Of a stretch of 7,127 bases of DNA, positions 6,159 through 7,127 are shown in pieces; position 1 is the stretch's first letter, and each line of letters starts with the position of its first letter. Source of the stretch: an uncultured Ectothiorhodospiraceae bacterium (GTDB lineage Bacteria > Pseudomonadota > Gammaproteobacteria > UBA9214). The translations under genes and the position numbers were made by a program. The notes under the pieces are model-generated. The model made no database searches, was not told where the DNA came from, and was given only the letters and a program-made list of their open reading frames with translations. The DNA lies in the NCBI GenBank assembly GCA_947258945.1, contig CAMYKJ010000028.1, positions 1 to 7,127 of the forward strand, written 5' to 3'.

Positions 6159-6326
6159 ATGGATGACCGGGTCACGGCCGCGATGCCTGTGCAGGGACTG
6201 ACCGCCAGCGAGGCGGCAGCGCGACTGGTGCAGGAGGGACCAAACGTCCTGCCAGGGCGCAAGGTGCGCGGACCGCTGCGCATATTCATCGCCCGTTGCA
6301 TGATACGGGCCTGGTTTTCTCAGTAG
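6159..6326 (+). pseudogene. Truncated P-type cation-transporting ATPase, N-terminus only
   Basis: ATG at 6159, preceded by AGGAAA (6144-6149) nine bases upstream, opens a 55-codon frame ending in TAG at 6324-6326. Residues 12-32 contain GLTASEAAARLVQEGPNVLP, the hallmark of the cation-ATPase N-terminal domain (as in Ca2+, H+ and Na+/K+-type P-type pumps), and the following PLRIFIAR is the usual approach to the first membrane helix. Nothing more follows: the actuator TGE loop, the phosphorylated DKTGT site and all membrane helices are absent, whereas complete pumps run to about 850-900 residues. The frame runs straight into the 3' end of an antiporter gene on the other strand, overlapping it by 7 bases. 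A deletion or rearrangement near 6297-6320 is the simplest reading. The ribosome site and an upstream FNR-like box are preserved, suggesting recent loss. Confidence 0.75.
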
Positions 6327-7127
6327 TAGTAGGCAAGCAGGTAGAGCCCGAGCAGGATGACCACCCACAGCACCATGCTGCCCGTTGCCCAGGTGCGGGC
6401 CAGGATGCCCTGGGGCCCGTGATACAGGAACAGCGTGCCGAAAAACGTTCCCAGGCGTCTCAGGAAGCCGATGCGCATGCGCACGTGCAATGGACTGGAC
6501 ATACTCAGGACGCTGCGGACCACCCGGAGACCCAGACCGCGGTAGAACCAGTCCCAGTCGAGTGTGATTGTGGGCGTTCGCTTCATGTACGGCAGCATAA
6601 TGAAAAAGGCGAGCCCCGAGAAAAGCAGCAGCTGCAGCATCTCAACGACATGTGCACGTGTATAGGGAACGTAATCGACCGGGAAGGGCAGGATGGCATA
6701 GAGTGGAGCCGGCCAAATACCGATTGCAAGGCAAAGGAATGCGAAAAAGATCATGGCCAGTCGCATGTTGAGCGGTGGATCGGGAGGTCGCAGGCCGGAG
6801 TCCTTCTGAAAGAAGACAAACCACGGGAACTTTACGCCCGCATGTAGAAACACACCGGCAGAACCCGCAGTCAGCAGGAACCAGATCAGGGCCAGGTGTT
6901 CGCCGCCTGCTGCCTGGGAGATCATTGACTTGCTGATGAAGCCCGATGTGAGCGGGAACGCGGAAATGGAAAGGGCGCCGATTATTCCGCAGGTCGTCGT
7001 TAGCGGCATACTATGAAAAAGGCCGCCTAGATCGGTGCATTTCCGCTTGCCTGTCATATAAAGAACCGAGCCTGCCGACATGAGCAACAGGGCCTTGTAG
7101 ATGATGTGGGTAAAGGCATGTGAAGCA
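6320..7127 (-). CDS. Mrp-type cation/H+ antiporter subunit D (NuoN/NuoL-like), 5' end outside window
   Basis: The C-terminal 268 residues of a proton-pumping membrane subunit; the frame is open through the right edge and ends at TGA, 6322-6320. The first visible residues, SHAFTHIIYKALLLMSAGSV, carry the conserved His and Lys of the broken transmembrane helix in the Proton_antipo_M family, followed by MPLTTTCGIIGALSISAFP and SGFISKSMI, with the second conserved Lys. About six more membrane segments follow. The LDWDWFYRGLG motif about 80 residues from the end is typical of MrpD-like subunits rather than of complex I NuoN. Such subunits work in multi-protein complexes exchanging Na+ or K+ for H+; a complex I subunit or the DabB-like inorganic-carbon transporter subunit are alternatives that cannot be excluded without the neighbours. 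The C-terminus looks complete. It converges on the ATPase remnant. Confidence 0.8.
   Translation of the reverse strand, partial: ASHAFTHIIYKALLLMSAGSVLYMTGKRKCTDLGGLFHSMPLTTTCGIIGALSISAFPLTSGFISKSMISQAAGGEHLALIWFLLTAGSAGVFLHAGVKFPWFVFFQKDSGLRPPDPPLNMRLAMIFFAFLCLAIGIWPAPLYAILPFPVDYVPYTRAHVVEMLQLLLFSGLAFFIMLPYMKRTPTITLDWDWFYRGLGLRVVRSVLSMSSPLHVRMRIGFLRRLGTFFGTLFLYHGPQGILARTWATGSMVLWVVILLGLYLLAYYY

Noticed and set aside
6296..6847. Plus-strand open frame opposite the antiporter gene
   Set aside because: Low-complexity Gln/His/Glu-rich translation typical of the reverse strand of a membrane protein gene; the antiporter motifs on the minus strand are clear.

Overview
The window looks like a chromosomal segment from a gammaproteobacterium, probably an environmental, respiratory or chemolithotrophic type. 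The basis is an E. coli-class GshA, an FNR regulator with all four [4Fe-4S] cysteines sitting tail-to-tail with hemN (a pairing familiar from Pseudomonas anr/hemN), a DUF302 protein and a Mrp/Nuo-type antiporter subunit. The exact genus cannot be told from the sequence alone.

Layout from left to right. (1) Positions 1-1423, plus strand: the 3' part of a DUF302 gene, then two unrecognised genes that abut exactly (stop 800-802, start 803), a small soluble protein and a 206-residue multi-pass membrane protein. (2) Positions 1424-1896: a 473-base gene-free stretch holding a perfect 27-bp inverted repeat 81 bp apart (each arm is itself a hairpin), flanked by weaker repeat-like sequences. (3) Positions 1897-3474, minus strand: gshA, first enzyme of glutathione synthesis. 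(4) Positions 3475-3689: divergent gshA/fnr regulatory region with candidate promoters on both strands overlapping a 15-bp palindrome. (5) Positions 3690-4448, plus strand: fnr, the oxygen-sensing transcription factor. (6) Positions 4500-5891, minus strand: hemN, oxygen-independent coproporphyrinogen III oxidase, convergent with fnr. (7) Positions 5892-6158: hemN upstream region with two FNR-like boxes, each inside a 24-base direct repeat, 97 bp apart and placed as expected for activation of hemN to the left and of the gene to the right. (8) Positions 6159-6326, plus strand: a decapitated P-type cation ATPase stump of 55 codons. (9) Positions 6320-7127, minus strand: the C-terminal part of a MrpD/NuoN-like antiporter subunit, cut by the right edge.

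Functionally the centre is a coherent oxygen/redox set: FNR senses low oxygen and very plausibly switches on hemN through the box at 5961-5974, so that haem can be made without O2; gshA supplies glutathione. I found no convincing novel multi-gene system. The points most worth a second look are the FNR-box pair shared by hemN and the broken ATPase gene, the ATPase/antiporter junction, the palindrome in the gshA/fnr promoter region, the repeat island, and the unknown soluble/membrane gene pair at 470-1423.
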